DNA of 20,057 nt from an uncultured Odoribacter sp. (GCA_947176455.1 CAMWQQ010000008.1:1-20057), one strand, 5' to 3'. Shown: positions 7,208 through 17,077, counted from the stretch's first letter. Program-made: numbers and translations. Notes: a model not told the origin generated them from the letters alone.

Positions 7208-8502
7208 TCTTCTCTTTTTCCTGTAAAGGCATAGCGGGATTTCCACATCCACCGGGAAGGACACCGTTCCAGACAACGGCGGATGCGCGCCACCTGGTTC
7301 ACCGTAACGGAATTTTTGTAACTATACGAGTCCATGACATTATAGGAAGTAAACAGCCGTGTGCTATCGGTCTTGAAGACCGAAAGATTGTCATAATAGT
7401 AATAAGGCGTATCCGGACAGAAATCCGTATCTCCGTCCACCATATTCCCTCCGTTATACGTCGACACCAGTGTCGGCAGACAGCCGAGGTATCTCGCCAT
7501 GGCGGTCGAAATCTCAAAGGCATCCGAACTCCTATCCGGATTCAGAAAACTGGAGACATTCACAAAGAAACCGATATCCGTCGCCGAATTCGGATAAACG
7601 CTCGGCATGGCGGTAGCGGTCAGTCCCGGTATCGGGTCCTCCGGAACATCAATGACATTCGGCACCGCGGCGACATAATGAGCCCCGTTAGGATTATAAA
7701 TCAGCCAGATGTTCAGAAAATTCCGGAAATCATACATCAAGGTCGCTTTCCGCCCGAAAACGAACCTCCCGAACCGGTCGTCCAAATGAAACGTCGAATC
7801 CGAGGGCATCTCGTAGACATGCAATCCCGGCACCTCCAGCAACATACCGGTATTGTCGTACTCCGCCGCACGGAACGTAATCCGGGCATTCCCGCCGTTC
7901 GGGTCGGTCGTCGCCCTGCCGTTGAACACATCGTTCAGGCGATCGATGTTCTTGCGAACGGTTTCGGAAGTAATCGTAATGGTAGGATACCCCGGTTTGT
8001 TCACGTAATTCAGCAAATGGAAAATCACCGGCAACTCAATCGGTTCGTAATTTTCCTCCGGCAACTCGCGCACCTGGATCTCCAATTCGTCGCTGACCAG
8101 CTCGCCCGCTTCCAAATGGAAACGCAACGTGCGCGGACGGGTATCGGTCGTCGAAAAAGCGAAATCCGGATACTCCCGTCCCTCATTGTCCACCAACCGG
8201 AACAATCCTTCCGGCAACAGACCGGCGGGAATCAGCGAAGTATCCCTTACCATTTTCGGATTATACAGGATGCTGTCACCGTCTATTTCAGGCGTATATC
8301 CCGGCAATTCAAGGATGTTGTACGCCTCCGCATAAAACTTCATCGTCGCCTTGCCGTCCGGCAACACCATATGATGGTCGGCGCGCAACTTGATTAATTT
8401 GACACTTCCCATCCCCACCGGGTTTTCCGTGAAAACATCCTCTTCCGGACTACAGGCGGCTGCCGCCCAGCAAAGTGCGATATAAATCCATATTCTTTTC
8501 AT
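7198..8502 (-). CDS. Pappalysin-like metalloprotease lipoprotein, active site lost
   Basis: This 434-residue lipoprotein (MKRIWIYIALCWAAAAC, Cys 17) resembles the zinc-metalloproteinase lipoproteins of the BF0631 type found beside SusCD genes. Recognisable marks are DRLNDVFNG, DGDTDFCPDTPYYYYD (355-371) and the Met-turn-like SYNVMDSYS (387-394). The zinc site usually reads HELGHYLGLxH; here the aligned segment is TAMARYLGCLP (333-343). The three His ligands are replaced by T333, R337 and P343, and the catalytic Glu by A334, so proteolysis is very unlikely. The frame is otherwise intact, which suggests a pseudoenzyme, perhaps a binding protein. I chose the ATG at 8502; 8511 is also possible, while TTG at 8532 would overlap susD. 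It follows susD and precedes the TlpA-like gene. Confidence 0.75.
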   Translation of the reverse strand: MKRIWIYIALCWAAAACSPEEDVFTENPVGMGSVKLIKLRADHHMVLPDGKATMKFYAEAYNILELPGYTPEIDGDSILYNPKMVRDTSLIPAGLLPEGLFRLVDNEGREYPDFAFSTTDTRPRTLRFHLEAGELVSDELEIQVRELPEENYEPIELPVIFHLLNYVNKPGYPTITITSETVRKNIDRLNDVFNGRATTDPNGGNARITFRAAEYDNTGMLLEVPGLHVYEMPSDSTFHLDDRFGRFVFGRKATLMYDFRNFLNIWLIYNPNGAHYVAAVPNVIDVPEDPIPGLTATAMPSVYPNSATDIGFFVNVSSFLNPDRSSDAFEISTAMARYLGCLPTLVSTYNGGNMVDGDTDFCPDTPYYYYDNLSVFKTDSTRLFTSYNVMDSYSYKNSVTVNQVARIRRCLERCPSRWMWKSRYAFTGKREDRK

Positions 8503-8524
8503 ATCCTCCATACATTTGTAATCA

Positions 8525-10009
8525 TCAGTCAAAATTCGTCCAGCCCGGATTTTGGGCGATATTGTTGTAATCCAGTTCTATGCCTTCAGGTATCGGCAAC
8601 GCATAGCGGTAATCATCCGCCTCCAACGTATATTCCTTCACGACACCCGTTGCCTGGTCGTATGCCGGACGGGTACACCGGATGCCCCACCGTTTCATGT
8701 CCAACCAACGCGAACCGTTCTCAAAACAAAGTTCCCTCCGCCGCTCCTTGCGCAATTCCTCCAGCACATTTTCTTTCACCGACTGCTCCGTTCCCGGAAT
8801 CCGGGCTTTCCGGAATTCCGTCAGCATTTCCGCCGCCTCTTTCTCCCTGCCGAGGTGACATTTCGCCTCCACGTTCATCAAATACAGGTCAGCTTTCCGA
8901 TAGAACACCGATACATCATAGACAGGACCTATGCGGGAAGTGACCGGTTTCCGGATGAAATACACCGGAACTCCATCCTGGTCCCCTTCCCCAAACCAGG
9001 CAATCCGCCGGATATCCTCCGGTTCATAAAGCGCCCACAATTCCTCGGCAGGCTGTTGATAGTTATTCAATCCCCAAATGCCACCATAATTATCACCGAT
9101 GCGGAACTCCCGCTTTGTCGCCAGTTTCAAGGCGTACAGAGAACCGTTCACCTCATAGGCAACCCTTTCTCCGGTAAAGGTTACCCGCAACAGCTCCGGC
9201 GTATCTTCCGGAGAATAGGAAGCAATCAACTCCGCCGTATAACGCTCCGCCTGTTCCCAATCCGTCGGCTTGGCAGCCGCCGAACCGGCACGGAACAGAT
9301 ACATCTCCGCCAGCACCGAACGGATAAAAGCAGGCGAGTAAAAGAAATTCCACTCTTTCCCCGGCGTGGTATAGGTCAACACCTCCAGCAACTCCCGTTC
9401 AATGACCTCGTACACCTTCGTCTGCGTCAAGCGGTCGCTCGGCGTAACGTTCTCGGAATCCAGATTCAGCGGAATTCCCAGACGGTCATTTCCATAAGGG
9501 GCAAAAAACTGCAACAACTTGAAGATGCACCAGGCACGGATGACCTTTGCCTCGCCCCCGATAGTCTCCGCCTCTTCCGTCGAATGAGGCACTTTTGCCA
9601 GGTCGTCCAGAATGGCATTCATAAAACCGATAGACACATATCCGTACTGCCAAATCGTAGACGCCAAAGTCCTGCTTTTCCAATCCACACTCTGCCAATA
9701 GCAATTCATACAATCGTTATTGGAAACGTAATCGGTAAAATGCACCATATTCAGGTTGTCTTCATACATTGCCAACTGGCTGTTCACGTCATTGTATATC
9801 GGAAGAGACAGCATCGACATCCCGTAAGAGGGAAATATGGCCAGATAGTTTCCCCCGTTGGCATACACGTGCGCCGCCCAGAAAGTCAGCAACTCCGTGC
9901 GCACATCGTCGATATTCGCCACCACCTGCTCATTCTTGGGAATCAGGTCCAGATAATCCTTGCAAGAAATACACATCAGCAAAAGCGGGATAAATACTCT
10001 TATTCTCAT
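8525..10009 (-). CDS. SusD/RagB-family nutrient-binding lipoprotein
   Basis: The 494-residue lipoprotein has the signal MRIRVFIPLLLMCISC (Cys 16), followed by KDYLDLIPK, the classic mature start of SusD/RagB proteins. Other family marks are GEAKVIRAWCIFKLLQFFAPYG, FIRSVLAEMYLFRA, the ELRKERRRELCFENGSRWLDMKRWG block, and the terminal YALPIPEGIELDYNNIAQNPGW. SusD proteins sit on the outer surface as the lid of the SusC barrel and capture the ligand. The length is usual for the family and the gene looks intact. It starts 11 bases after the susC 3' end. Because its partner gene is frameshifted, its present function is doubtful. The substrate cannot be read from sequence; the linked protease and thioredoxin-like genes hint at a peptide rather than a glycan, which is inference. 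Confidence 0.9.
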   Translation of the reverse strand: MRIRVFIPLLLMCISCKDYLDLIPKNEQVVANIDDVRTELLTFWAAHVYANGGNYLAIFPSYGMSMLSLPIYNDVNSQLAMYEDNLNMVHFTDYVSNNDCMNCYWQSVDWKSRTLASTIWQYGYVSIGFMNAILDDLAKVPHSTEEAETIGGEAKVIRAWCIFKLLQFFAPYGNDRLGIPLNLDSENVTPSDRLTQTKVYEVIERELLEVLTYTTPGKEWNFFYSPAFIRSVLAEMYLFRAGSAAAKPTDWEQAERYTAELIASYSPEDTPELLRVTFTGERVAYEVNGSLYALKLATKREFRIGDNYGGIWGLNNYQQPAEELWALYEPEDIRRIAWFGEGDQDGVPVYFIRKPVTSRIGPVYDVSVFYRKADLYLMNVEAKCHLGREKEAAEMLTEFRKARIPGTEQSVKENVLEELRKERRRELCFENGSRWLDMKRWGIRCTRPAYDQATGVVKEYTLEADDYRYALPIPEGIELDYNNIAQNPGWTNFD

Positions 10010-10020
10010 GATTTCAATGT

Positions 10021-13000
10021 TTAAATTCCTAAACTCAACGACAGCATAAACTTCCGGGGTATCGGATAGCCGAACGCCCCGAAATTCTCAGGGTCCGTCC
10101 CCTTGTAGCGCGAAAGGGTGAAAATATCCCGCACATTCAGGTTAACGCGGAATGACGACAACCACAATTTCTTGCACACGCCGGACGACAGGTTGTATCC
10201 CAGCGACAACTCCGAACATTTCAGGTAGTTTCCGCTCTCCAGTTTCCGGTCGTAGAAATCAACCTGCAACGAAGAAACCCGTCCCGTGATGTTATACCCC
10301 GGAATATCGGTCACATCGCCCGGCTTGCGCCAGCGCCCATTTCCTTGCGCAACGCGTTTCTGGAAACCGACGTGATGCTTCCCGAGCCTGCCACCGAATA
10401 ATAAGCGGACGTAATCTTATGCCCAGCCATGAAAAAGAAACGGGCATCAAACACAAGGCGCTTGTACGAAAGCGTCACACTGGCGCCTCCCGACACAGGC
10501 GGATAACTGTCGCCCAGCGTCTCCTTGATTCGCAGTTTCTCGCTATCAGGCGCCAGGTCCATGTCCAGCACCCAACTGCCGTCCTCTCGCCGGAAACCCA
10601 TAGGCACCTCGCGATTCGAATTGTCCACATACGCCAATGTATGGCCCGTCAACGGGTCGATGCCCGCAAAACGATAGCCCAGCCACGAATTGGTGGAAGA
10701 ACCCTCCACCGGTTCCGTACGCTCGTTTCCTTTGGGAATTTCCTGAATGCTCTTATAATAAGATTTCAGCACCTTGCTCCGGTTCATCGAAAAATTCAAC
10801 GTAGTGATAAACGAAAAATCCCTCGTCTGCACATTGGTCGAACGGAACGTCAGCTCCCAACCGCTGTTGCGTACCGACGAACTGTTGTGCTTGATCGTGC
10901 TCACCCCGACGGAAATCGGCAACTTTTTCTGGTCCAGCAAATCCCGGGTGATGTTGTTGTAATAATTCACCGTCGCCCGCAACCGTCTCTTGAAAAAAGA
11001 GAGATCCGCACCGAAACTGCGGTCCTCCTTCTTCTGCCACTTTATATCGGGATTCTTCGGCCGGATATGTACAGGAATCAGCGTATTGAAGAAAGTAAAC
11101 GACGTCGAATAAGAAAGCACGTTGAACGGCAAAGCCGACTTGTCGATGCTTCCCGTGTAACCGTAGGATACCCGGAACGCCAGTTCGTCAAGCCAGGACA
11201 CCTCTTTCAGGAAAGACTCCTTATGCAAGTTATACTTAAAACTTGCATTCCACAAAGGCGAAAAACGGTTGACGCCTCCGATGACATTCGCGCCGTCCAG
11301 ACGGGCGCTAGCAGAAAAAACGTACCGGTCGCGGAAACTATACCCCCCTGACATGAAGAAAGAAACAATCCGATTGCGCGTCTCGCTGCGTGCCAGCAGA
11401 CTGGTAATCATCGCCTGCACCTTGCCAATGTCCTCCGCTCCGATTTCCGGCACGAAAAACAAACCTTTCTCATCATTGTATTCCGGGAAAAGCGAATAGT
11501 TGGAAAACATGGTAAATTCCGACATTTCGTGTCCGAAAAACAGGTTCAGGAAATGGGATTCGTTAAACCCCTTGGCAAATTCCAAACGATTCTGCCACGT
11601 ATATCCCTGCGTCCGGCTGTCGTTCTCCCTCAACTGCCCGTTGTTCATGTAATCAGGCAGTTCCGAGTAAATCGCCTTAATCCAGGCGTGCGATTTCGCC
11701 GAATAGGTGCCCGCACCCAACACGCTCTCCACATTGCTATAACTGCTGTGCAACGACCCGACGGTCTTATACTTCAACCCCTCCAGCAACTTGATGTTCA
11801 ACTCCAAGGCTATTCGGTTGCTCTGCGTATTGGTCGTCTGGGTACTGTTATACAACTCGTTGAAAATATTGAAGTCGTTGGCATACCCGTCCTTCAGCGA
11901 ACTCATCGCCGAGGAGTACGAACGGTCATACTCCATGTTCCCCTCCTCATCATACGGACGCTCGTACGGATTGGCAAACGTCACATAACTGAAAACGCTC
12001 ACTCCCGCATCCGAATCCTCATCCCGCCGGATATTCGTGGACAAGTCGAAAGCCAGTGAAAACCGCTTGTTAAAATCGTGCGTCAGGCGCAACATGGCAC
12101 TCCAGTTCCGGTAATTGTTCGTCGGCACCAGTCCTTTGCTCTGGCGGATGCCCAGACTCGCATAATAGGTTGTCTTCTCCGAACCGCCCGAAAAGGAAAT
12201 GTTGTGATTGTGGGAAAAAGGCTTCCGCAACACCTCGTCATACCAGTTGGTGTTAATCTTGCTCAACCGCTCGATTTCCGCCTCGGCATCCGCCTGCGAA
12301 ATCTTGCCCCGGTACGCATCCCTCAACAGCGTCGTCACCCGTCCGCCACCGCTGTAATTGGGAAAATCCTCGAAAACGCTTCGCTCGAACGCAATCTTTT
12401 CTGCCGTGTTCATCATCTTCATCTTGAGGCGCGGCGCAGTCTGAAAGCTGACATTCGATGTCACCCGGATATACGGCACCCCCACTTGTCCGCGCTTGCG
12501 GGTCACGACAATCACGCCGTTCGCCGCCTGCGAACCGTAAATGGCAGTTGCCGCCGCATCCTTCAGCACCGTGATGCTCTCGATGTCTTCCGGAACCAAA
12601 TCATTGATATTTCCGTTGAACAACACCCCGTCGACCACCCAAATCGGATTCATATCGCCATACAACGAATTCAGTCCCCGAATGCGGATTTCCGGAAGAG
12701 CCCCCGGTTTTCCCGAGATCAGCCGGGAACTCACCCCCGACATCGCCCCGCGCAAAATATCGCCGACCGACTCGAATCCCTTGTTGGCAATCTGGCGGGC
12801 GTTTACCGTCTCCACCGCTCCTGTCATTCGAGTCTTATCAATCGTCTGGTAACCGGTCGTCACCGTCGCCTCCTCCAACATGGCAACGTTCTCTTCCAAT
12901 ACAATCTCATTTTCCCCCTCCTTGCACACCACCTCCCGGGTCACCATGCCCACAAACGAGAACAGGAGCGTATGCTCCTTTCCTTCAGGAACGGGAAGCC

Positions 13001-13466
13001 GGAACCGCCCGTTCACATCGGTGGTCGTTCCATAAGACGCCCCCTTCAACCGAACCGTCACTCCCGGCAACGGCTCCCCCTCCTCGTCCGTCACCCGACC
13101 GGTGACGGCACCTTTCTGCACCTGAGGCTGCTGGACAGGCATCCGCCTAATGACCACCACCCGGTCTTCAATCCGGAAAGTATAGCCCGTATTTTCCAGA
13201 CACTGTCGCAATACCTCCTCCACCGTCGTTTCCTGCACATCCAGCGACACTCTCCGGAGTTTTGCCACTTCTTCCACATTATATACAAAGGTGTAATCGC
13301 TCTGCGCCTTTATCATCTCAATGACTTCACGCAGGGTAGCCTCCTTTACCCGGACATTGACCAAGGTCTGCTGAGACCTCGCCATACCGGACAACTGAAA
13401 AGGGAACAACATCGCCAACAGGACGCCCCATTTCATCAGAACACAAAAAATCCGCACTCTTTTCAT
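10021..13466 (-). pseudogene. SusC/RagA-type TonB-dependent transporter, frameshifted near the 3' end
   Basis: The main open frame (10311-13466) encodes 1051 residues. It has a signal peptide (about 1-32), an STN domain (about 45-108) that signals to FecR, a CarboxypepD_reg-like domain (about 118-195), a plug (about 205-325) with the IWVVDGV and IESITVLKDAAATAIYGSQAANGVI signatures, and most of the beta-barrel. It then runs out of frame and ends in GAGASRAM. One base added near the CCC run at 10336-10338 restores the expected GRWRKPGDVTDIPGYN and joins the frame ending at 10021, which finishes with NLNVRDIFTLSRYKGTDPEN and KFMLSLSLGI. The last barrel strands and terminal signature are therefore separated from the rest. 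This is either a real inactivating deletion or an assembly error in a short G run. It starts 22 bases after fecR and is followed 11 bases later by susD. Confidence 0.88.
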
Positions 13467-13488
13467 CGTTTTGTATGTTAATTTTCTT

Positions 13489-14646
13489 TTAATACACCTT
13501 TATTAAAGTCCCCTCACGCTCGAACCGCACAACACCCGTTTCCTCCATAAATTTCAGCACATCGTCCACATTGCCGTAACGTTTCAACTCCACCGAGAAA
13601 CGCCGCATCTTTACCGCCGGCTGACAATATTCCACCCGGAATCCGTACCAGTCCGCCAAATCCGCCATAATATCCTCCAAGGTCTCCCCGTCAAAATAAA
13701 ACATCCCCCGTACCCATGCCGTCACCGCACGGGTATCCACCCGACTCACCCTGAAATGCTTGTCCCACTCGCCGATAACCGACTGCTCGCCGGGCAACAA
13801 ACAAGTCTTCACGTCTTCCCTGACCACCTCCACGCTTCCGCTCAAAAGCGTCACCCGCGCCATTTCTTCCGACTCCCATGCCTCTACGTTGAAAACCGTT
13901 CCCAACACATTCACATCCATTCGGCAGGTATGCACGACAAAACGAGCAGTCGTATCGCGAGCCACTTTGAAATAGGCTTCCCCTTCCAACCACACCTCAC
14001 GCACTCCCCCGGCAAAACACACCGGATAACGCAATCGACCTCCGGAATTGATTTTCACTTCCGTGCCGTCCGACAACCACACACTATATTCTCCGTATTT
14101 CGGAACGCTGATGGAATGATATTTCATCGCTCCCTCTGCCGGCTTGCCAGCATATACCCGATAATCCACCTCTCCCCGCTGCCGATTGATGGCCACGCCA
14201 CACGCCAATTCCCGGTTATCGTACTCTTCTCCCAAATCCACTACCGTGCCGTCTTACATCTCCAAATGCGCCTGCGCCAACTTCTCCACACTCGGCAACC
14301 GGTTCTGCACCGCCGACTCCTCCCTGCGAAGCAACCACAAACCGATACTGAACAACACGGCAACACCACACGCAACGGACAACCACCTCCGCAACACAAT
14401 ACGCTTTCCGCGACTTCCCAACGCATAACGTCTGTTAAAATCCTCCCATGCCTCCTCCGCCGAGAACGACATGTTCTCATCCTCTTCCTCGCGCCAGGTC
14501 ATCACTTCCTCATATACTTGCTGAAATTCCGGATGTACGGCAAGCCATTCATCCAAACGGCGGTCGTCCTCTTCTGAAATCATATCCGTCCGGCGGGCGG
14601 CCATTAAACGGGCAAATGTTATTCCTGAATTAATTTTTTCATCCAT
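13489..14646 (-). pseudogene. FecR-type anti-sigma factor with in-frame premature stop
   Basis: Read through, this is one 385-codon frame interrupted by TAA at 14254-14256 (codon 131). The first part (130 residues) is the cytoplasmic anti-sigma domain plus a membrane helix (about 88-106, WLSVACGVAVLFSIGLWLL). The second part, in the same frame, resumes with DGTVVDLGEEYDN and contains the periplasmic FecR domain (GEYSVWLSDGTEVKINSGGR, LEGEAYFKVARD, VNVLGTVFNVEAW) and the C-terminal DUF4974 domain to 13489. A single base change would explain the stop. FecR relays ligand binding by the SusC STN domain to the sigma factor; the short product would keep the sigma-binding part and lose the sensor part. 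The start is the ATG at 14646; a longer form would need TTG. The gene follows the sigma gene by 89 bases and precedes susC by 22. Confidence 0.85.
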
Positions 14647-14735
14647 ACCACGACATTTTCCGAACAACCTTTTCCGGATTGTTCTGTATTTATACGGATG
14701 AAGTAAAAAAGCGGGTAGGTATTATTTTTTGAAAA

Positions 14736-15281
14736 TTATAAAAAATGGGTCATTCGAGCCACTTCCAAGGCAAGCAAAACAAGGTATTCATTCCCGAGGC
14801 ATCTTCGCAATTTCACGTAAGCCTCCTTCTTGGCAAACTTCACGGTATTCACGGAAATGCCCAGCGCTTCCGCAATCTCCGGATTCGTCTTTCCGTCCAA
14901 CGTCAAACGGATGACCTGCCGGCTGCGTCCCGAGAGCGAAGCCACCGCCTGCCGCACCGCCTCTATTGCCTCCTGACGGATAATCTCCGCCAACAGATTT
15001 TCCTCCGTCACCAGTTGCTCTGCCACGCCCTCCGGCATTTCTCCGCTGAATTTCCGGTGCCTCAAATGGTCCAGACACAAATTCTTTGCCGTAATATATA
15101 TAAAGGAGCGGGCACTATCGGTGGTGTATTCCGACTGCCAATGCTGCAACAAACGGTAAAATGCCTCCTGAGCCATATCCAACGCCACCTTCTCATCCTT
15201 CACATACGCCCGGCAGAAAGCCGCCACAGCCTTGAAATGCTTCAGGTAAAAAAGTTTGAATATATCTTGCTCTCGGGTCAT
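14736..15281 (-). CDS. ECF-type RNA polymerase sigma factor (FecI-like)
   Basis: The 181-residue protein has sigma region 2 (about 8-75, with FYLKHFKAVAAFCRAYVKDE and DMAQEAFYRLL) and sigma region 4 (about 108-160, with GKTNPEIAEALGISVNTVKFA, a helix-turn-helix). The ATG at 15281 is chosen because a strong promoter lies at 15304-15336; the longer frame to 15380 would begin upstream of that promoter. It heads the leftward operon and with FecR should control the SusCD genes in response to a ligand bound by SusC. It is intact, unlike its anti-sigma partner, so it may now act without normal control; that is inference. Confidence 0.92.
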   Translation of the reverse strand: MTREQDIFKLFYLKHFKAVAAFCRAYVKDEKVALDMAQEAFYRLLQHWQSEYTTDSARSFIYITAKNLCLDHLRHRKFSGEMPEGVAEQLVTEENLLAEIIRQEAIEAVRQAVASLSGRSRQVIRLTLDGKTNPEIAEALGISVNTVKFAKKEAYVKLRRCLGNEYLVLLALEVARMTHFL

Positions 15282-15303
15282 GACAACAATATTATTACAC
15301 CCG

Positions 15304-15336
15304 CAAAGATACGAATAAGTTGAGCGCAATGCCAAA
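15304..15336 (-). promoter_or_regulatory. Promoter of the ECF sigma operon
   Basis: On the minus strand TTTG (15336-15333), a 21-base spacer and TATCTTTG (15311-15304) match both parts of the Bacteroidetes housekeeping promoter. The expected start point is close to 15300, about 20 bases before the sigma-factor ATG. Confidence 0.8.
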
Positions 15337-15385
15337 TTTATTTGAGCATTGCCGAACAGAAGTATCTTGGGCAAAGCCAAAATAA

Positions 15386-15470
15386 AAATAAAAAGAGGTC
15401 CGAAGACCTCTTTTTAAACACACTAACAATAAATTTACTACACTTATAAAGCAATATAATTCCTTTATCG
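15386..15470 (-). ncRNA. Candidate small RNA upstream of the sigma gene
   Basis: A full promoter at 15476-15506 points leftward, and an efficient-looking terminator follows at 15390-15415. The interval contains no ATG-started frame. The predicted RNA of about 85 bases has a 6-bp AU-rich hairpin (ATAAAG with CTTTAT, near its 5' end) and ends in a GAGGTC/GACCTC stem capped by a UUCG loop with a U-run. It stops before the sigma promoter at 15336, so it is better explained as a separate transcript than as a leader of that gene. It is not recognised as a known family. Confidence 0.5.
15390..15415. terminator. Symmetric rho-independent terminator
   Basis: AAAAAGAGGTC and GACCTCTTTTT form an 11-bp inverted repeat around a 4-base loop. 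It reads as a terminator on both strands; the minus strand has the stable C(UUCG)G loop and a further T-rich tail. Confidence 0.8.
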
Positions 15471-15475
15471 AGAGA

Positions 15476-15506
15476 CAAAGGTAAGCATTTAAAACGTTTG
15501 CACAAA
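15476..15506 (-). promoter_or_regulatory. Leftward promoter for the candidate small RNA
   Basis: On the minus strand TTTG (15506-15503), 19 bases, then TACCTTTG (15483-15476) fit the Bacteroidetes -33/-7 consensus exactly. No protein gene begins between it and the terminator at 15390-15415. Confidence 0.65.
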
Positions 15507-15650
15507 CTTTTTTGAAGAAAAATTCTTAAAAAACTTATAAATTTTAATTTTTACCCCGAATTAAGCAATAATTTTTTCCCTTTCAGAGGACTTCTCCAGG
15601 AAATTTCCGGACGTTTCGGAGAGCTGAGGTACGCATTTCATCGGCAAGAA

Positions 15651-15682
15651 TTTTCTACATTCAAATATTTCTCCTACATTTG
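15651..15682 (+). promoter_or_regulatory. Promoter for the small lipoprotein gene
   Basis: TACATTTG (15675-15682) is a good -7 element, with TTTC (15651-15654) as an imperfect -33 at a 20-base spacing. Transcription would start near 15689, leaving an 80-base leader. The bases between here and the leftward promoter at 15506 are AT-rich and hold nothing I recognise. Confidence 0.55.
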
Positions 15683-15701
15683 TAAGTAGGAAAACATATC
15701 G

Positions 15702-15747
15702 AATCCGTAAACAATCATCCCATATGTACGGAAATGATTGCCGGATT
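15702..15747 (+). promoter_or_regulatory. Structured 5' leader of the small lipoprotein gene
   Basis: Two stems stack: AATCCG (15702-15707) with CGGATT (15742-15747), and CAATCAT (15712-15718) with ATGATTG (15734-15740). An alternative stem, TCCGTA (15704-15709) with TACGGA (15727-15732), cannot coexist with the outer one. The element lies between the promoter and the ATG at 15768, so it may affect mRNA stability or translation. It is not recognised as a known riboswitch. Confidence 0.45.
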
Positions 15748-15767
15748 TCAAATTAAAACGATTTATC

Positions 15768-15905
15768 ATGAAAATGAAAAAAGTAATTATCAGCCTTGTT
15801 CTCGGTTTGTTTTTACTGGGACTTTTATCTTCGTGCGCAATAGACCGCAAATGCCCAGCCTACTCGCAAACCACAACGACGGAAGCCGCCAGTCACGTTG
15901 CCTAA
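15768..15905 (+). CDS. Small lipoprotein (45 residues)
   Basis: The frame ATG (15768) to TAA (15905) encodes a short protein. Residues 1-22 are a lipoprotein signal (MKMKKVIISLVLGLFLLGLL then SS) with lipobox Cys 23. The mature part is only 23 residues (CAIDRKCPAYSQ, then a Thr-rich end TTTTEAASHVA). A promoter and structured leader precede it and gap follows 116 bases later on the same strand. The signal peptide, basic start and lipobox make a real gene likely in spite of its length. Function is unknown; it would be membrane-anchored through the lipid, with a second Cys (29) and a CPAY motif as its only distinctive marks. Confidence 0.68.
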   Translation: MKMKKVIISLVLGLFLLGLLSSCAIDRKCPAYSQTTTTEAASHVA

Positions 15906-15974
15906 CTGAAATCGTTTGAGTACTTTTTTTGACGACTTTTGGGTGCAACCTGCGTCAAGTTAGTGACTTTATTG

Positions 15975-15982
15975 TAATTTTG
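15975..15982 (+). promoter_or_regulatory. Bacteroidetes -7 element for gap
   Basis: TAATTTTG matches the TAnnTTTG consensus 39 bases before the gap ATG. No clear TTTG lies at the proper -33 distance. Confidence 0.5.
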
Positions 15983-16015
15983 GAGTGAAATAAAAATTTA
16001 TAACCTTAAAAATAA

Positions 16016-17026
<1,011 letters not shown>

Positions 17027-17042
17027 TCAGTACCTCATCCCT

Positions 17043-17077
17043 AAAAAACCGTTTGAAACATTTCAAACGGTTTTTTT
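17043..17077 (+). terminator. Rho-independent terminator after gap
   Basis: AAACCGTTTGAAA (17046-17058) and TTTCAAACGGTTT (17061-17073) form a perfect 13-bp inverted repeat, followed by a T-run to 17077. The A-run before the stem makes it usable in the other direction too. Confidence 0.9.

Noticed and set aside
8552..10024. Long rightward open frame (490 codons) opposite susD
   Set aside because: It lies fully antisense to a well-supported SusD gene; its translation has no recognisable domain, and the compositional bias is that expected of a shadow frame. The same holds for the frame at 12078-13481 opposite susC.
10021..10314. A separate 97-residue gene after susC
   Set aside because: Its sequence is the normal C-terminal end of a SusC protein and joins the main frame by one base; it has no start region of its own.
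15282..15380. Longer N-terminus for the sigma factor, starting at 15380
   Set aside because: The promoter at 15304-15336 lies inside the extension, and the extra residues do not resemble sigma region 2.
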